From assembly GCA_023974075.1 (NCBI GenBank), contig CM043798.1:6147397-6211396 (forward strand): 64,000 bases of DNA. Direction: 5' to 3'. The notes beneath the pieces are model-generated. The model saw only the letters and a program-made list of their open reading frames with translations, ran no database searches and was not told where the DNA came from. Origin of the DNA: Chaenocephalus aceratus. Lineage: Eukaryota; Chordata; Actinopteri; Perciformes; Channichthyidae. The translations under genes and the position numbers were made by a program. Shown piece after piece: positions 33,025-45,513 of this stretch. The first letter of the stretch is position 1. Each line of letters opens with the position of its first letter.

Positions 33025-33611
33025 ACTACATTGAAAAATGCCTTCAACGCTTCTCCCATTCACTTGAATGGGGTGACGTAGAAGATTTTGAATCTTCGCC
33101 GAACTGCATTGTGGGGAGCATGGCATGGCTTTGCAAGCATCGTGAGCATAAAAAGTTGAGCAATGTTCAACTTTTGATGCTCCCGATGCTTTCGAAGCTG
33201 GCATCAGCCAATCAAATCCCGTTTATGCAAATCCTGCCAGTAGAAGCGCTAGCCAATCAAACCGCGTGCAAGCTGGGAGAGCCAGACCGCAGTTCATTTC
33301 CTCATATTCCAAACGAGAAATTACGGTAGCAAATCACCTGGTTCTTTCCGACCAGAACTATTTACCGGGATACAAACCGGAGGAACCAGGCATGGAGGGA
33401 GGTGGCAGAGACAGTGGGTGAAACTGGTAGGTTTTCGCCTGTTTGGGGATTTTTTATCCAGTTTACTTCGTTTTAACATTGCTATTGCTTTGTATGTCGG
33501 GGGCGGGAGATTCATGTGATTGGTTGTTGGTCGCGTTGCTCGCAAAAAATCGCCAAGCTTCAGACACGCCCAGCTTCAAGATTTGTTGATGCCTGTAGTG
33601 TAGACGGGCCG
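33003..33611. mobile_element. Harbinger-like MITE (609 bp), abutting another family end
   Basis: Left end CGCCCCGTCTACACTACA, right end complementary to CGGCCCGTCTACACTACA, both flanked by TTA (33000-33002 and 33612-33614). No transposase is present. A second end of the same family lies immediately to the left (up to 32999) in opposite orientation, and its own left end was not found. Confidence 0.75.
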
Positions 33612-33665
33612 TTAGAGTTGAGTTACTTGCAAAACTAAAGTGAAACAACCGCTCAAAGACCAGCA

Positions 33666-33959
33666 GCCCCAGATGATCTTGGGGTTAATAAACCCAATCA
33701 GGTGAAACTGGATCGTTATCCAGGGAGATTGTTTTCAGGAAAGAAGCGCACTTTTGCCACTGCATGGTACAACAACAGACCATGGCTTGAATATTCGTTA
33801 AAAGCAGACGCAGCCTTTTGTTTCCCCTGTAGACAGTTTAAAGTAAATACGTCTTCATCTGATGCGGCTTTTACTGTCAAAGGTTTTTGCGACTGGAAAC
33901 ACGCATTACAGACTGCTAAAGCTAAGGCATGCCGCATCAAAAGAACACATTTCATGTGA
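33666..33959 (+). pseudogene. hAT transposase TTF-type zinc-finger fragment 1
   Basis: The frame reads DDLGVNKPNQVKLDRYPGRL, then FATAWYNNRPWLEYSLKADA and FCFPCRQF, ending in GFCDWKHALQTAK. The W-Y-x-x-R-P-W-L-E-Y-S and C-F-P-C text defines the TTF finger of ZMYM1-like hAT transposases. The catalytic core does not follow. Confidence 0.75.
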
Positions 33960-34568
33960 GAGTTTGTGGAGAGAGAGAGACAGATACGCGAGGAAACAAA
34001 TAAGGAAATGAGTACTTTGGTGCAGATCAGCTGCACGGAACCGTTATTACGTGTCAGTTGTCGTTGATATGATAGCTTTTTTAGCTGTCAACCAACTCCC
34101 TCTCAGAGGTGACCACGGTTCACTCCACAGCATGTCCGAGTCAGGCAGTGGATAATAATAATGGAAAGCATTCCCCACACAGCAACATACACCTCTCATG
34201 ACATGCAAAATGCCATAATAGAACTAACAGCAGTTCATCGTCTCCCCTCTATTATTTCTCTCCGAGTGCAACAATGAGGAAGCTGCCATCCTTAACTAGT
34301 GTGCCTTGCTCGTGATTTACCAGTGTTTGTGCTGCCACGCACACAATGTTTCAAAAGTGGTTTCTATGTTGCTCTTTATTTGTGTATGTATTTGGCCTTG
34401 CTGTTTGATATATATTGTGCCGCAGGCCCGCAGCACATGACGGTTTTGTGTGCCCTCCCATGAAAATCATATGCCCTCCCTTTAGATTTGTTCTGGCGCC
34501 GGGTCTGTGCTAGACACAACTCTTATTAATCCCCGTACCAGATACAATACAATGCTAACGGAGGCGAG

Positions 34569-34676
34569 ACGTACGTTATTCACACGCTTATCCACACGTA
34601 CGTTATTCACACGCTTATCCACACGTACATTATTCACGCGCATATCCACACATACGTAATCAACACGCATATCTAA
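34569..34676. repeat. 27-bp minisatellite, about four units
   Basis: Units of the form CGTACGTTATTCACACGCTTATCCACA, the first two nearly identical and the last two diverged. The minus-strand ORF 34482-34730 (VRVDKRVNN repeats) is a product of the 27-bp period. Confidence 0.85.
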
Positions 34677-34679
34677 GAT

Positions 34680-35700
34680 AGCGCTTTCTAAGCTACGCCG
34701 CTGCCACGTGAGCGCGTACTTTGAGCGCACCTATGATACGTCGCCGTGACATCTGACATCGTTGTGACGTCGCCTGTATTCTACGTTAACCCATTCAAAA
34801 TGGATGGAGGCGTTGGCGCACGTTGACACGTTAGTTCTCCGCTTAGTTATCTGTTCTTTGGCACAAGTCACACCTTATAACTATGGGAGGGCAGAGGGGC
34901 TCACGGCAGCACCCGCGGCTCGTTAACTGCTGAACAATACGTGAGTCTCCAAACACCAGAAAGATCCCTAATAACACCATTACAAGTCGTTAGATTAGTC
35001 GTTAGTCGCTTTTGACAAAAATAAGTAGCCAGGGGGTTTGGAAAGCTGCCGAATTTAACGACAAAGTCGCCAAGTTGGCAACACTGACCCGGTTTCCTGT
35101 CTAACCTTCAGTACAAATTTCACAAAAATATAAATGTGCAAATATGAAACATACAGGTCAATATCACCTTGCTAGCTGAACTGTCAATACCCCAAAACAT
35201 ATTCGTAGGTATATACTTAATTTTTAGTTATTTTGACACAATTAACACTTATAGTTTCATGTCTTGTTACATAAGAATAGATCATATTTGTTAAGTGTTA
35301 TTATGGGAGGATTACTATTCTTGTGGTACTACTGCCTTATTAGGCCCATATTGAGCAGAGTATATTAAGACCAAAACTCATGTACAACAACTTCCTTACT
35401 TGCAACAAATTAGCACTAATTAGAGGGTTATTGAAGAAAAACTCTCAACTAATGGCTTATTACTTGTAGAATATGGTCATGTAGAATAAGGCATTAATAA
35501 GTGTTTTATAATGACTAATAAAGAGCCAATATACTACTAATATTCATGTTAATTAACAACTAGTTGATGGTTAATTTGTGTACCTTAATATAAAGTGTTA
35601 ACCTTTACTTAATTATGAATGTTGTTACATCAAGGCTGAAAATTGTTTTTTTTGGTATTTGTATTATATTTAATCTTGTGGACGTGCAGATTCCCTGTCC
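34680..35700. other. Intergenic, nothing recognised
   Basis: No domain-bearing ORF or clear repeat structure. The part 35100-35600 is AT-rich. Confidence 0.35.
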
Positions 35701-36035
35701 TCCATCAGGGGGTGCTGCAGCACCCTCAGCACCCCTACTTCCCACAGCCCTGAGTGGCCGGAACACTTACAAATGTGGGCCGGTAGGATTTAGGTAAAAA
35801 AAAAATCCGACAAGCCCTCCGGCCCACGCACAGCACCGGCCCACCGGGAAAACTCCCGGTATTGCCAATGGACAGTCCGCCCCTGCACACATCTGTGGAT
35901 AATCATGTATACAAAAATGGTTAAAGCAACCATCACTAAACGCCGGCAACACTGCATCTACTGCAGACAATAGCAACAGGTCAGATGGGGACATCACGTT
36001 ACTCTCCGTCGTGGACACTAACTTTCTCCCGCCTG

Positions 36036-36270
36036 ACTCGCCGTCTTCGTCGCCCGAAACATCGCCGCCCGCCCGCAGGTGCCAGGAGACCGCGGCAAAA
36101 CAGAGCTTGCCCAGGTATATCTAAAAAAGTACCTAACTCGCCTGTACAGTGGGGTAAGGCGTCATTTTGCAGCTTGTGGTATAAAAATAGACAATGGCTA
36201 GAATATTCATGTGAAAATAGTGCCATATTCTGCCCTGCCTGTAGAAATGTTGGGTCAAAAATAATGCATA
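36036..36270 (+). pseudogene. hAT transposase TTF-type zinc-finger fragment 2
   Basis: The frame gives GKASFCSLWYKNRQWLEYSC and then IFCPACRNVGS, the same W-Y-K-x-R-x-W-L-E-Y-S plus C-P-A-C finger as fragment 1 but from a different family. It stops soon after. The 'ggtgctgcagcaccctcagc' text upstream (35712) fits the 5' part of such an element. Confidence 0.65.
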
Positions 36271-36589
36271 CAATAGCACAGATGCCTTCGCCACGAATGG
36301 CTACAAAAATATCTCATATCCCAAGTTTATCAACAAGCTAATGTTGCAGTTGAAATGTTCTCCAGGTCACAAAGTCAGCCTCACATGATGATGTGATACC
36401 AGTTATCAAGCACAGTAAATATTCTCTTCCCAGAGTATATGATCGGACCAAGGTGATGTTTTTCATGACACTGTGTCTCAGGGGATCTTAATATTTAAGA
36501 ACCTATTAATGTGTTATACCAGATTAACGGGAATAATCTCAGCTAACTGACGATACAAACCATTTTTACCAAAACAAAACACAAGTCTC

Positions 36590-37590
36590 ATAAGAAGCAT
36601 CTAAATGACCCCTGAGCGAAAAATGCTAACGCACTTTGGCACAGAACTCAATATAAAAGATACCCTTATTACTTATCCTAGCTGCACATAGAAGATATCC
36701 GATTAAAGCTGAGGTTCCACAGATTATTTAGGTATATATATCATCACTGAGTGATCCGAACTCGCGACAGGGGAAGCAAACACAGACATCACAACACGTA
36801 CCTTTACGTAGCTTTTCGGGAGATCGTCTCACCGTAGCTATCAATCTGATCAAAAGACTGGTTCAATGGCATTAAAACAAGAAAAAACGCGGCTGAATCG
36901 GTTAATTCATAGGTTGACAATGTTTCTGTGTAATACTTTTTCTATTTATAATCCATAATTCAATTTTTATGTAAAAATCGAAGAGTAAAAGTTAGCTGCT
37001 AATGGTAGCCACCAGAGTTATCGCAGCTTCCGGTCTTGGCTATGCGGCAGTCACACACACACATTACCAAATAAGGAGTATGTGGGAGTTCCCCTCGATT
37101 CCATTGGCTCTGATGGTTAAAAAGAGATGTCAATCAGCAAAATCGAGCAAGGGGGGCCAGAGATAGGTCAAATCCACCCAAATGACCCCAGAAGTGTTTT
37201 TTGTGTGCTAAATCTCTCTAAAAAGGTCAATTTTCACTTGTTTTGCATCAATCTTGATACAGGGTACTTATTATATGTTGTAGTTTGGATTCCTAAAGCT
37301 TTTAGTCTACCATCCCATCATTCAAGGGTGGTTTTCACTACAAGTAATTTTTTTGGGACGGACGGACACAATAATTTAATTTGTTTACTGTGTTCAATCT
37401 GAATTTACTTTAAAATAAAAACATCTATATTGATTCTGACACATCTACATCCAACTCACAGGTGTAACCTTGCTTTGAGAAAAAAGATTATTAATTTAAC
37501 CCTTTTAGAAGGGAAGATATGGTAATTTGTTCTGTGAATGTTATTTTCGAGCCTGAGACCTGAAAAACAGGCTTGGGGCTTAACAGGTTA
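36590..37590 (+). repeat. Dispersed repeat, copy 2 (partner of 500-1475)
   Basis: Same block order as copy 1, with frequent substitutions and small indels. Its right end is again 'gagcctgagacctgaaaaac' and 'aacaggtta'. The repeat is older than the RTE copies, judged by divergence. Confidence 0.6.
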
Positions 37591-37959
37591 ATAATAATTT
37601 TGCCTTTCAATGTTTGCCATTTCAAACCATGAGCTGGTTCAAACAATATTTGCCTAGATTTACAATATGTTCTCATTTGTTTTATCAGTACAGTTTTGAA
37701 GCTTTAGTGCTTTTCTTTGCCATAGCCCACTTCGGACTGGATGCAATATTTCAGGATTGCACTTTTAACTGACTTGAAATGTTCTCACTTGCTTGGTTTC
37801 AAAACATAACAAATGCTATAATCTGTTAATTGGGGACCATAACATCGATTCTTTTTTCATTGCTGTTGTCGGCCACTATTGCTCACGTAAACCTACTACT
37901 GCTGCACCCCCTGTTAACTCAGATGCACCCCAAGTGATTTTGTTCGGGAACCGGGCCTG

Positions 37960-38052
37960 ATTTATTGTGCCCCCCTCAGAAAATAACTGGCCCCAGCCTT
38001 GCGCCCCCCCCCCCCCCCCCCCCCCAGTCAAATTGGTCTAGAACCGCCACTG
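37960..38052. mobile_element. hAT right end with poly-C tract
   Basis: 'gtctagaaccgccactg' ending at 38052 is the inverted CAGTGGCGGTTCTAGA terminus of a hAT family. It follows a run of about 22 C. A similar terminus ends at 46445. The matching left end was not located. Confidence 0.5.
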
Positions 38053-38199
38053 CCTATAAGTAGTCTTTATATGACACGTTTAGGGAACCTCGGTTAACAC
38101 TATGGACAAGGGACCAATAATATAATGAAGGAGCCCCGCCTCCCCTGAAGATGCATTCGGGAACCGTGATCTTGGTGTAGCTATAAAGCATTTGACAGT

Positions 38200-38600
38200 A
38201 GGCCTACTGCCTGCAGAAGACTGGTGTCATGGTTCTGCCACAGTGCTGCACCCTCCCCTTCTCTGTGTCTAACGGGGACGCGCTTAGGCGCTGCAGACTC
38301 GTGACGCGCATCGTCTGATTGCATGGATGGGAGCAGCGAGAGGCATGCGGATGAAAGGTAACAGCTTTGAAACCACGTCCTCTCTCAGAGACGCTAAACT
38401 GCGGTATGACGCAGCGTCCAGCATCCGTGAGTCCGGCTTTTCGGCGGCATTTAGTCAAACACAGCCCTGAAGGACATTTGGATACACAAACAGCTCGCCA
38501 CGAGTACCGTTAACACCGCTATCCGGTACAGGACGCTAGCTACATGGCCCCGTGTAGAGAGGCTGTCCTGGGTATGTAATGGTGGTATAGCAGCCTGCCA
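38200..38600 (+). promoter_or_regulatory. Possible slc37a4 promoter and non-coding first exon
   Basis: A GC- and CpG-richer stretch lies about 2.2 kb before the first obvious slc37a4 acceptor (40826). A donor-like GTATGT occurs at about 38571. The intron would then hold the repeats at 38870-40560. No transcript evidence is available from sequence alone, so this is inference from composition and position. Confidence 0.25.
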
Positions 38601-39342
38601 GTGTAACAGAGCCGCGGTAGTACGCTAAAGCATGAATGTTATTGAGGTTGCGACTGGAAGTGATATCTAGCGGTCACACAAGGTCCTGCTACTTCCTCTT
38701 AACTTTAAGTTACTAACAAAAGACTACGAGCACGTCGCTGTATTAAGTGTAATCCTGTGTAGGACACCTGCTTTTTGAAGGGTTGCTGACTGGAGATTTA
38801 CACACAGCCAATGTCAGCAAGGACCAACTTTTATATTTCTTATTCTATTTCCTGAAATATACCAAGTACCAGAGTGTTGGAATACTTTGTTACAAGTAAA
38901 AGTCCTGCATTCAAAAACGTTACTCAATTAAAAGTACCAAAGTACAAGCATAAAAGCAAACGTAAAGTAACAAAAGTAATCATTATGCAGATTGGCCCAT
39001 TTCAGAATAATATATATTATATGTTTTGATTATAAGTATTGATGTGTCAATCAATTTAATTTTAATTTAATGTTGAACTGATTTTAATTATTTTATTCAC
39101 TGCTAATTAGCATGTGAATTTACTCCAGGTGTAACTAAAGTATTATTTTAGTTTTGATCATATAGTTTATTATTAGTCTGCAAAGTAACTAAAGGTACTA
39201 CATAAATCTAGTGGAGTAAAAGTACACTATTTATCTCTGATTTGTAGTTGGGTAGAAGTACAAAATAGCATACAAACAAAATAAAAAGTACCTCAAATTT
39301 GTACTTAAAGGTCCCATGTCATGCTTTTCCGGTTATTACCCA

Positions 39343-39843
39343 CAGTGTTTCCCCGCTGCTACAGGGAACCAGCCAGGTACCAAAAAAGAAAAGAAAAAGG
39401 GGAGTGATTAGTAACATATACATAATTAAGGAATACTAACTAGGTAACATAAGAATAAACAAGTTTAAATTATTTGTTATTGGTTGTGATCATATTCTAA
39501 AGATGTTTGGATTATTGAAAAGTATACTGCTCCCTTTGAATGTTGAGAGCTGTATCCATAAATTCATTTTCTGCTCAAAGTGCACCAGATTGATGCTATT
39601 CACTTCAACATTTAAAAAATGTGGATGTGTAGTATTAGTGTTACTGTATGTTCAATAAAGGTGATTTAGCAAAATACACCTGTAGAGCCTCAAGAGCCTT
39701 TCTTGTGCTGAGCAAACACATAGAAACATATTGACGGGGCGCACTTCGCATGCACACACACAAAAAAATTCCACGCGCTCACATTTTGCTGGGCCCGTGT
39801 GCCTTAGCTCCGCCGCTATGACTCCATCCTAGGGGAAACACTG
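39343..39843. mobile_element. hAT-like MITE nested in the piggyBac MITE
   Basis: CAGTGTTTCCCC (39343) faces GGGGAAACACTG (ending 39843) as 12-bp perfect TIRs. Flanks share ACCC on both sides; the full 8-bp duplication is not clean. Removing it gives a continuous 'ggttattacccgtccccttg'. Confidence 0.7.
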
Positions 39844-40127
39844 ACCCGTCCCCTTGTGTGTTATGAAGGTGTTTCTGCATGTAAACGGTCTGCAGAGTCA
39901 CAAACCCTCAAAGTACACCCTGTAGCGAGTAAAACTCTAACACAGAAAAGACCTGTCTGTGCTGCCCCAGAACGCCTCGTTGGAGATTTCTCTTTTTCTT
40001 CTTGGGTACAGTGACGTGCCCATACCCAATGGACCAATCCGTGGAGCCGTGACGTTACGTCCACGGAGCCGTTAGGTTAAGTCCGCGGATTGGTCCAAAT
40101 GGACCAAACCACGGACTTCCTCACTCA

Positions 40128-40131
<4 letters not shown>

Positions 40132-40182
<51 letters not shown>
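40132..40182. repeat. (CA)n microsatellite
   Basis: About 25 uninterrupted CA units inside the piggyBac-like MITE. Confidence 0.95.
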
Positions 40183-40188
<6 letters not shown>

Positions 40189-40825
40189 CTCAGCTGCAGC
40201 TCCACCGATTTCTCCTCCCTGAGACGGCGGGACGCGGCGAGGCTGCAGGTGTGTGTGTGTGTGTGTGTGTGTTTGGGCTAGGTTTCGCTGTCTCGCAGAC
40301 GGCCACTGGGCTCATAGGGAGGGGGGGGGGTTAGGAGCTCCAACAAGCCGTTTAGGACAGAGTGAATACACATACTACACAGAGATGCTGTTTGAGAAAC
40401 CAATGTGACTTTGGAAAATATAAATAAATCAATGTTAGTAGACCTCAACAATGGAACTATGATCAGTAGAAATGGCCATGACATGGGACCTTTAAGTACA
40501 GTACTTGAGTAAATGTACTTAGTTACATGGAAAATACTGAGCCACTATGTAACCTCACACTGGGGGGGTGCTCTTAAGATCAAGGTGTCTGCAATGAAAC
40601 TACTAACATCACCTGAAGAAAGGCAACTGCAGATACAGAAAGTGTGTCCTGTTTAAATATAAAGACTACCTGCCCATTCATGCTCTGGTGTGTCAAATCA
40701 ATATATCATTTATCTTTTATCCGACTATTTAAAACAAATATATACATGTGCTAACTTAATATCTGTTTTTGTAACATGAGCAGTCATTATTACTCCTGTA
40801 ATTTATTATGTTGTTTTCCTTTTAG

Positions 40826-41162
40826 GTCGGTGTCAGCTTACATCCCTTGAACAGCAGTGTCGGAGACACAGAGCCTCCAGCCTGCAGCAAGAGCGCTGTC
40901 CAAAGACTTTCTCCTCATGGAATATATGTAATCAGTGCCGCTCAGACAATGCTACATCTACTGCAGACAAGTAGATAGCCTCGACTTTTGCCAAGAACAG
41001 TCCAACAAGGGCAGCTGATAGCAGCGCAACGATCAGGTGGACTACAATCTAGATGCCAGAGGACCAAGATTCAAGACGGCACTGAAGAAAAGACTCCTTT
41101 TCAAATTATTGTTTTTCCTCATTATCCCTTAAATTGAGCATCTTTGTTCTTCAAGTGCAATC
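40826..41162 (+). other. slc37a4: slc37a4 5'UTR exon with three short upstream ORFs
   Basis: The exon probably starts after TTCCTTTTAG at 40825. Before the main ATG it contains three short reading frames: 40917-40931 (4 codons plus stop), 40949-40978 (9 codons plus stop) and 41053-41085 (10 codons plus stop). Short upstream ORFs often lower initiation at the main start; whether they do so here is not known. Confidence 0.55.
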
Positions 41163-41310
41163 ATGGGGGCCACCGGCTACGGTTACTACCGTGCGACCAT
41201 CTTCCCCTGCATGTTCATCGGCTATGCGCTGTTCTTCTTCAACAGGAAGACCTTCTCCTTTGTCATGCCCTCTGTGATGGAGGAGATACAACTGGACAAA
41301 GATGACCTAG
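41163..41310 (+). CDS. slc37a4: slc37a4 coding exon 1
   Basis: Residues 1-49 and the first base of codon 50. Contains the first membrane segment and [14 protein letters not shown]. The ATG follows an in-frame-free 5'UTR and matches the start of known family members; donor GTGAGA. Confidence 0.95.
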
Positions 41311-44300
41311 GTGAGACTGAAGCAATAATATAATCATTTCTTTGTTTGTTTGGTGCAATCATCAGGTGTGTCATTAGGCGGTAGTTTGACAAAGACATTG
41401 TGCATTACGGCCTAAATATGCTTTTATTTAGCTTGCAAAATACACACAGTACAAATACATTAGCATGTACTGTACACACAGACAACACTGCTTACAGGCT
41501 TATTCATACACAGTTGTATTATTTCACTGATGTCTTGAATTGTCACCTTTATCACCACACTTGACCTCAGTGAATAGCCTTTGCTAATAGCCTAAATGTT
41601 CAGGTGGAGAACAATAGAGAGTACTGAGTATTGTAATATTAAACTGACCATTACTATCTAACACATTGTTGCTCTGCGCTAAATGCTGATATAATGAATG
41701 CTGAATTGCTCACAGTCAGTTAAAGCATGAACTAAAGTTTAAAGGTTTGACCTGATAATAGTGCTTGAAAAAGAGGCAGGTTGTCTATAGTATAAACTAT
41801 GAAGTCCATCTCATAGTTATAGTAGAGATATCTCTCTTTACTACAAATGTCAGCCTACTGGTGGTGCTATAGTAAAAGTCAGAGGATCAGAGTCAGTGAG
41901 ATTCATCCTCGGCGAACCATGAGTGTCAAACCCCTCCTGGGAGGGAAGCCTTCACAGAAGCAAAGGCCCCAGAGCTACAGCCCCTGTCTGTATGTGCTGT
42001 TTCTCGGTGCATTGCTCTAACAGTAACTGTCATGGTTTCCCTGCAGGTCTGATCACCAGCAGCCAGACCATGGCCTACGCCATCAGTAAGTTCATCAGCG
42101 GCGTGCTGTCGGACCAGATCAGCGCCCGCTGGCTCTTCTCCATCGGCCTCTTCTTGGTGGGAGGCATCAATGTGGCCTTCTCCTGGTCCTCCACGGTCCC
42201 CATGTTCTCTCTGCTCTGGTTCATCAACGGCCTGGGCCAGGGTTGTGGCTGGCCCCCATGTGGGAAAGTGCTGCGCAAGGTAATAGCATCCTGTGTGCCA
42301 CGTCATGCAACACAGAGATATTCCGTATAATGTTCACTGCCAATGGTATTCCCACTCTTAATACTTTGTGATGCCTTAAATTACATTGAGCAGCTAGTGT
42401 AAGGGTGTTAAACCGGAGTGGGAACCACCTGCTGCGGCATTGGCCCCATTCCAAACCAACCCCTACACCCTCCCACACCGTGATGGAGTGAACTCTGTAC
42501 TCGGTTGCACACTAAATGTCTATTATATCCTACTGCACACTTAATGTTAATAATATCCTACTTTTAAATTGTGTTAGCTGTAATTTGGCACTTCATAGAG
42601 TTTATTAGTCAGAAAGTCTCCAGATGTTCCTCTTTCACGGTCAACTTGCAGGTCTCTCTAGAAATGTATCGTTGATCTCAATGGGATTTTCACCTGGTTA
42701 AATAAAGGCTACAAACAAACAAACTTGTATATGTGACCTGCTCCATCGAAATCAGTCGCATTGACCCGAATACACATTGTGAGTTGTATACACTGCTGGA
42801 AAGAGGAGATTCCTAGCTTTCTAATGATATCTGGATTGTTTTTGTACTCCAAATATTAAGCAAATTATGTCACATAATATAATGACTGTCACCGAGTCAT
42901 CATTTTGAGAAAAAGGCCTTTAAAGTTTCCTCTTCTCTGGAATCCATGGATCTGATTGGTTATTAGCAAATGATCAAAATACTACGGAGGGAAGATACTG
43001 ACTTGACGTAAGTAACTATCTGGGGAAATTGTGAGGTGATGATTTTTTGTTGTGTCCTTTTCACCTGCAATGCCTTGGTAACTGCATGCAAATTAGCACA
43101 TTTTAATTAAGCCTAGTTAACGCCTAATTTGCATATCAATGTGGCGATTGTGATGACGTTATTAGATACACATTTTACTGTATTCACTTTAAGTGTCTCC
43201 CCTTAAGTAGGCCTACAGTACATTAGCCTGTATGCCCATGATACATTGCCTTAGTTAAACCTTGAGCTAACTTATCCATTAGCTAGTAGCCTATCTAGTT
43301 AACTATAGTTGTTAGTATCTTTTAGCTAATTAGCTATAAACTCGAGGCACTGGCAGTTTAGTAATTTGATCATCACCAGTCACCTTCAAAATAAGCCAAG
43401 AAAAGCCGGCATCACATGGCACAGTAAAGTGGGAGGTGCTGCTACCTGTCTGTCTGAAGGGACTGCCGATGTCCACACCGCTGTGCAGGAGACGTGGAGG
43501 GAGGGAGGGAGAGCATCGGAACTTCACATTCTAATCTCCCGATCTGATATTTTAATTTTGTATTCAATCAATATATTGTTGGAAAGGGAAACTGTGCGCG
43601 AACAGCAGTAGATATATATTAATTTATAAAGATTAAAAAAAGGGGGGGGAAAGGGCACTTTCTCTGGAGGAAGAAAAAGGGCAGGGGCTCAAGCCCACTT
43701 TGATGTGTGCACGTGCCTGGTCATATAGTATTTCATACCTGTTTTTCATGTATTACTCTTATATTACTATCTGACATCACATACATCGTAGCATTAAAGT
43801 TCACAGTTTATTTGTTTAGCGGGCCTGCCCTCACCAAGACTATAAATACAGCGGCAAGATTTGGAATGAAACCGAGTCCTAACTTTTCCTAACTGCCATT
43901 TAGAATCAATGTTAAAAATCCTTAGTGGCATCCTTTTTTTTGGAAAGCTGTTTGACTTTTGCAACAGTGCCTGTAAATACACAGACCTATACAATCAAAT
44001 GCAACAGCAACCGTTTTCTAGACACTAGTATATATTATCTTATACAATGTACCTTGAAGTTGTTGACATATCTCTGACAATATAACATTCCGTTTTTTAT
44101 TTTGCACAGTTTAAGAGACAATGTTCGACAGCGTTGTAGTGAGGCAGTTAAGTCTGGACGGATTCAGATTCCCTGTTTGATGTTTTAATAATCCCTACCC
44201 CCTGTCGTTGGTTTGGAACAGTAGTAAATGTGGCTGAATTTCCCAATGAGGATTGGAGGTGGAGTTTCTTCTGAGAGAGAAGGCATCTGTCTGGTGCCTG

Positions 44301-45482
44301 TTGGAGGAATCATGTTCCTGCTGTCACACAGAGCTGACCTTTGAGCCGAGGAGATGCCAACCTCTACAGCATGTACAGGACACTGAATGTCCAACAGTGC
44401 TGGGTCTGTGAGATTGTTGCAAAACTCAATCACATATACCTTTTGGATCATAAAGGTCTGGTTAACGGTATGCATTATAGGCTTTACAAACCTTAAGGCT
44501 TTCCTTGCTTTGACACCACTTGAAGCTTGTAAGAAGCTGCCTTAAGAGTATCAGTGCTCAAAAGTGTGGGGAATAAATAGGCTTTGGCATGTGTTCAATG
44601 TTCTCGAGGGATCAGATTACAGGAGAAAGAGTATATATAGTAGATCCTTCCTTAAAGAAAAAGGGCTTTGAGCAAAAGGTCTCGTGACACTTACCATCTT
44701 TTAATAGCCGAACAGTTGCTGCAGCTCTGGAGCTCCTGTTCCACAGCTGAGGATCAACATGTTCTTTAAGAAGCTTCTGGGCAGCCTAGTCACTTCTCAC
44801 GTTCCTTAGTACTACTGTATGTTGTCCTGGGAATGCATGTTGCTATCTCTCCACCAGCAGTACAAAAAAAAATCAATGAAAAAGTATTTTGATTATTAGG
44901 TGAGACATTTGCTGTTTGGCCATGTTTCTATTATTTGTCCTTGCCTCAATTCAATATAAAAGAAACATGAATGCTTAATCAGCATTTTCTGACCATGCCC
45001 TTTGGGTTGCTTCAGGAAAGTTGAACATGGAAGGTAAAAACATGTACTCAATGCAGTATGAAGTTTGTAGAAATGCACATGAAGGTACATGTCTTTCTTC
45101 TGTGTCTCCTCCGTCAGTGGTTCGACCCCTCCCAGTTTGGAACATGGTGGTCTGTGATGTCCTGCAGTGTGAACCTGGCAGGAAGTCTGGGTCCCATCCT
45201 GGTCACAGTGCTGCTGCAGTACTACGACTGGAGGACCATCGTCACCATGTCGGGCATCGTGTGTGCCAGCTTCTCCTTCGTGTGCGTGCTGTTCGTAAAG
45301 AACGAGCCGAAGGATGTGGGCCTGCCAAGCATCCAGGCTGCAGCCAAGAAAGGAGCAAAGGCTGGAGGTGAGTCAAGAGCAGGAGCACTGAGGGGAGAGG
45401 GGAAAACAGTTCCTCTACACATTTCATCTGAGGCATTAAACCCTCCTCTCTGGTCTGGCCCAACAACACTTTGTTATATGTG

Positions 45483-45513
<31 letters not shown>

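Larger units (their letters stand above)
39309..40491. mobile_element. piggyBac-like MITE (1183 bp) with TTAA duplication
   Basis: Inverted ends AGGTCCCATGTCATG are perfect over 15 bp and lie between TTAA at 39305-39308 and 40492-40495, the hallmark of piggyBac insertion. It contains a nested hAT-like MITE (39343-39843) and CA/GT microsatellites (40132-40182, 40249-40271). No transposase is encoded. Confidence 0.88.
38870..40560. repeat. 'AAGTACAAG' dispersed repeat interrupted by a piggyBac-like MITE
   Basis: Two flanks (38870-39308 and 40492-40560) belong to the family seen also at 8860 and 55713. They rejoin at GTAC-TTAA-GTAC when the insertion 39309-40491 and one TTAA are removed. Confidence 0.65.

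Noticed and set aside
34482..34730. Minus-strand ORF with VRVDKRVNN repeats
   Set aside because: Product of a 27-bp minisatellite.
41923..42330. Single-ORF reading of slc37a4 exon 2 starting at [10 protein letters not shown]
   Set aside because: The first ~41 codons are intron 1; the exon begins after CTGCAG at 42046.
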